Source: a virus
IMG/VR virus record: IMGVR_UViG_3300038714_000108
Location: 1 to 31,737 of that record
DNA length: 31,737 nt
Reading direction: 5' to 3' (one strand)
The notes below the pieces were generated by a model. It saw only the letters and a list, made by a program, of their open reading frames with translations, made no database searches and had not been told where the DNA came from. Every line of letters begins with the position of its first letter. Position 1 is the first letter of the stretch. Below are positions 29,223 to 31,737 of the stretch, piece after piece. A program made the position numbers and the translations under genes.

Positions 29223-31432
29223 TATATCTCTCTAAATTTACATTTTAATTTGCCAATTTGCCTTGTAACGCTTATCACCATAAAATTTTTGCCAGACCAA
29301 CTTTGATCAAAAGCATCTATTGGCATAGAGTCAAACGCTACAAAATCCCCAACATCAATACCATAAAAAATTGGATTAACCACAGTTGCACTAACTTCAA
29401 TTTTTTGCTCCCCTAAAATTGAATTATAATAAGAAAACCAATCATCATTAACATTGCTAGTTGCAGATGTAGGAATATCATTTTCACTAGATGAATCCCC
29501 AACGTAAGCATCTAACCTAATTGTTTTTTTATTTTCGTTTGTGCCAACACCTAAATCACTTATTGCGGTAGAGTTGGTAGCTGAAACGCTTGTCATGTGT
29601 CCACTAATTGCTGGGTGTTTTCTATATTCAATGTCCATGCTAGTAATAATATTACTCATTTGAGTGAGGGAAATATTTAAATCATCAATGTCATTTTTTG
29701 TTAATGTATGATCTGTACTAATGCTATCTGGAATAAATATATATTCCCCAGCACCTTGTCCATTAAATCGGAAAATAAAACCCCCTTCAAATTGTAATTT
29801 CTCTAAAACTTTAATTAACTCAGTTGGTTCATTTACCCAGTACCTAATTCGCCAATCTTTTATGGAGTTTAAATTTGTGCCACTTCCCCAATTTGTAGGG
29901 GTGTTTGAATTTGAATAGCTTGTGAATCTATGCAATAAGTCCCTATGAGCCTCATGGATTTCTGTTATAGCTGAATTACTATTCCAACCATTGTCAACTA
30001 ATCCATCTGCTCCTGTGTAAACAAAATCTAAATCATCTAAAAATTTATAAGCGTCTGATTTGCTCCCACCATTAGTTGTGTTGCTAAAATCAAGTTCATT
30101 AACAGTTTCTATTACAACATCAAATAAATTAAAGGTAATATCTAAATTTCCATCTAAAGTTCCAGATTGCAAGGTCTGTAAAACTTCTAAATCAAAATCA
30201 GCACCCCAACCACTACTGCTTGATAAAAAATTTGTGTCTCTATCTGCTTGTGAAGAAACCAGTGCAACGCTTGAAATATCTGTATTTCCTGGACTTTCTT
30301 TTAGGGTTGTACTTGTTCCAGTTCCAGTAAAATTTAAATAACCCAAGGTTTCATCAGTACCAAATGTTTTATCAACTAATTTTACTCTAATTTGACCAGA
30401 GCCAGAAACCAAGGAAAGGCTCCCAGTCCCACTTAAAAAATAATGGAATTGCAAAAGAGATGGAAAGCCTTGTAATTGTGGCATCTTAAATTTTATTCGT
30501 CTACTTGTCCCATTTGTAAAATCTGCATCAAAAGTGAACTGAGTTGATGAACTGGTATCAACAGTTAATCCATTAAAGGCATTGTTGTTTGATTGCCAAC
30601 CAGTATCACTAGATATTCTTTCGCTTAATTTTGTTAATGTTTTTCTTGTCATTTTTTGATGAAATCTAACTGCGTAACCATCTCCATAAACTTCATTAGC
30701 CTCATCTACTGTGTTGTAAGTAGAACCATCAAGAGATAATGGAATAAATTTATCTACTGATTTATCATAGTAATGAGGGTAAGCATCTGAAGAAATACTT
30801 GTAATTCCAGTTAAAGCAAATATTATTTCTCCTCTTCTCTCTTGAATGGGAATAGGATAAAGAGTTTTCCTATTTCTAAAATCATCATCATCTGAACTTG
30901 TGCTTAATGAAACAGTTTCATGATTAGGAGTGTATGAACCATAAGCTATTGGAAAATAATTATTTTTATCAGTTTTTATTTGTGGTATCTCCACACCATC
31001 CCAAGGTTTTTGAGCGTTAATAGATAATTTAATTGTGTCTATTGTGTGAGATATGTTGACTAATTTTCCTGTATATACTAAAAAACAATCGCTTAAAGCA
31101 GTAACATCTTCTGGTTGAATGTAAATTTTAACTGTTCTATTTATATAGTCCCTAGTCCCTCCATAAATTTCCTCAGAAAAATTTTTATTTAAGTATAAAA
31201 AATTTGCGAGAGTAATTGAGACATTTCCTGTTTTAGCTTTGCTCGTTTTTAAATCAATGCTTTCTCTAATGCTTGGCTTGTTTAAAATGCTACCATGATA
31301 AAATACAGACTCTACTGTTGTATCATAAAAAGCAACTCCAGTAAAATTTCCACTACTACCATAATTTAATTGAAATAACCAGTTTTGTTTTATTGAGTGG
31401 TTTTTAAAAGAGTCTGGAAGAGTTAAAGCCAT
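29222..31432 (-). CDS. Tail hub / tip protein
   Basis: This 736-residue protein is encoded directly after the tape measure gene (TAATG overlap), the usual place of distal tail and hub proteins. The N-terminal part (FYHGSILNKPSIRESIDLKT, GNVSITLANFLYLNKNF, YINRTVKIYIQPEDV) is a beta-rich domain like those of other phage tip proteins. Middle residues about 290-440 form a polar beta domain. The C-terminal part (VEFIDPS-like IDVGDFVAFDSMPIDAF, KNFMVISVTRQIGKLKCKFRE) resembles hub proteins that hold the tip ring. It probably closes the tail tube and carries receptor-binding parts. Confidence 0.68.
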   Translation of the reverse strand: MALTLPDSFKNHSIKQNWLFQLNYGSSGNFTGVAFYDTTVESVFYHGSILNKPSIRESIDLKTSKAKTGNVSITLANFLYLNKNFSEEIYGGTRDYINRTVKIYIQPEDVTALSDCFLVYTGKLVNISHTIDTIKLSINAQKPWDGVEIPQIKTDKNNYFPIAYGSYTPNHETVSLSTSSDDDDFRNRKTLYPIPIQERRGEIIFALTGITSISSDAYPHYYDKSVDKFIPLSLDGSTYNTVDEANEVYGDGYAVRFHQKMTRKTLTKLSERISSDTGWQSNNNAFNGLTVDTSSSTQFTFDADFTNGTSRRIKFKMPQLQGFPSLLQFHYFLSGTGSLSLVSGSGQIRVKLVDKTFGTDETLGYLNFTGTGTSTTLKESPGNTDISSVALVSSQADRDTNFLSSSSGWGADFDLEVLQTLQSGTLDGNLDITFNLFDVVIETVNELDFSNTTNGGSKSDAYKFLDDLDFVYTGADGLVDNGWNSNSAITEIHEAHRDLLHRFTSYSNSNTPTNWGSGTNLNSIKDWRIRYWVNEPTELIKVLEKLQFEGGFIFRFNGQGAGEYIFIPDSISTDHTLTKNDIDDLNISLTQMSNIITSMDIEYRKHPAISGHMTSVSATNSTAISDLGVGTNENKKTIRLDAYVGDSSSENDIPTSATSNVNDDWFSYYNSILGEQKIEVSATVVNPIFYGIDVGDFVAFDSMPIDAFDQSWSGKNFMVISVTRQIGKLKCKFREI

Positions 31433-31737
31433 TATGCGAGATTTTGACTGATAGTTTTTTCAATCTCTGGAATAATAAAATCTTTCACATATTCATCATT
31501 AGTAATCGCCCCATTAAAATTAATAGTTATGCCACTCATTCCCCTTGCGAGGTTTTCCTGTTGTGATTGATTTAAAATTAATTCTCCAGGAGTCAACATG
31601 GCTGGGACTGTATCGCCTTGACCTCTGTTTGCTCCTGGAACAATACCACCATCTGCAAACCCCAAAGCACCTTGCCCAGATTCTATTTGGCTTTTTAATG
31701 CAGAGCCTAACGCACCAACAGCTGCGATAATGGCAGG
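31432..31737 (-). CDS. Tail tape measure protein, 3' part
   Basis: This is the C-terminal part of the gene that begins at 1917. The frame is open from the window edge to the TAA at 31432-31434. It contains GFADGGIVPG followed by GDTVPAMLTPGELILN, a C-terminal signature common in phage tape measure proteins. A TTG inside the frame could be mistaken for a start of a 77-residue gene, but the codons upstream of it remain open and coding-like to the window edge. The stop overlaps the next gene's start as TAATG. Confidence 0.9.
   Translation of the reverse strand, partial: PAIIAAVGALGSALKSQIESGQGALGFADGGIVPGANRGQGDTVPAMLTPGELILNQSQQENLARGMSGITINFNGAITNDEYVKDFIIPEIEKTISQNLA

Noticed and set aside
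31432-31665. Separate 77-residue gene starting at TTG
   Set aside because: The frame is open upstream to the window edge and joins the tape measure frame at position 1, so it is the C-terminus of that protein.
1-31737. CRISPR array, insertion sequence or attachment site
   Set aside because: No regularly spaced repeats, no transposase or integrase and no long flanking repeats were seen. The only end repeat is the nine-base overlap.

Overview
The window looks like one complete, circularly permuted genome of a small tailed phage of about 31.7 kb. It is clearly AT-rich and every recognisable gene is on the minus strand. The first nine bases (aatggcagg) are repeated as the last nine. The tape-measure reading frame runs off position 1 and resumes in frame at the right-hand end, so the sequence was probably cut open inside that gene. 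Tail assembly chaperones with a -1 frameshift, a tape measure of about 737 residues and a tail tube protein indicate a siphovirus with a long non-contractile tail. Strong GGAGG-type ribosome binding sites argue against a Bacteroidetes host. Several small basic proteins resemble ones I associate with marine phages, so a marine proteobacterial host is my best guess, but the sequence does not prove it.

Layout, in the direction of transcription (high to low coordinate). (1) 28440-28250 is an operon boundary with a terminator-like hairpin and an early-promoter candidate. (2) 28237-22127 is a tightly overlapped early operon: unknown proteins, small zinc-binding proteins, a winged-helix protein, two tiny membrane peptides, a NinG-like HNH nuclease, a replisome-organizer-like protein, a small protein of unknown function and a TET-associated-type glycosyltransferase (TAGT). 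(3) 21945-19381 is a three-gene cassette encoding a glutamine-synthetase-like amidoligase, a class II glutamine amidotransferase and an AIG2-like gamma-glutamyl cyclotransferase. (4) 19306-17077 holds small basic proteins, the terminase small-subunit candidate and the terminase large subunit. (5) 17070-13071 encodes portal, MuF-like minor head protein, Mu gpG-like morphogenesis protein, scaffold and major capsid protein, in the order seen in phage Mu. (6) 13049-5469 holds structural accessories, an 1159-residue fibre with an S74 chaperone, small membrane proteins, an endolysin candidate and a zinc-ribbon metallophosphoesterase. (7) 5490-1 followed by 31737-28440 encodes connector, tail terminator, tail tube, G/GT chaperones, tape measure, tail hub and a further tail protein.

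The most notable content is the amidoligase/amidotransferase/cyclotransferase cassette just downstream of an apparently orphan TAGT and its small partner. Glutamine-derived ammonia or a gamma-glutamyl group could feed an ATP-dependent amide-bond-forming step, with the cyclotransferase removing a gamma-glutamyl group. The target (DNA base, virion protein, or host wall or surface) cannot be read from the sequence. I see no TET/JBP oxygenase, hydroxymethyl-pyrimidine synthase, DNA polymerase, helicase, integrase or repressor. Replication is probably largely host-dependent.

Genes are packed with 1-20 base overlaps. In many places the Shine-Dalgarno sequence of a gene is formed by the last codons of the gene before it. 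Seven probable small genes (26-59 residues) were found by reading the gaps between larger genes.
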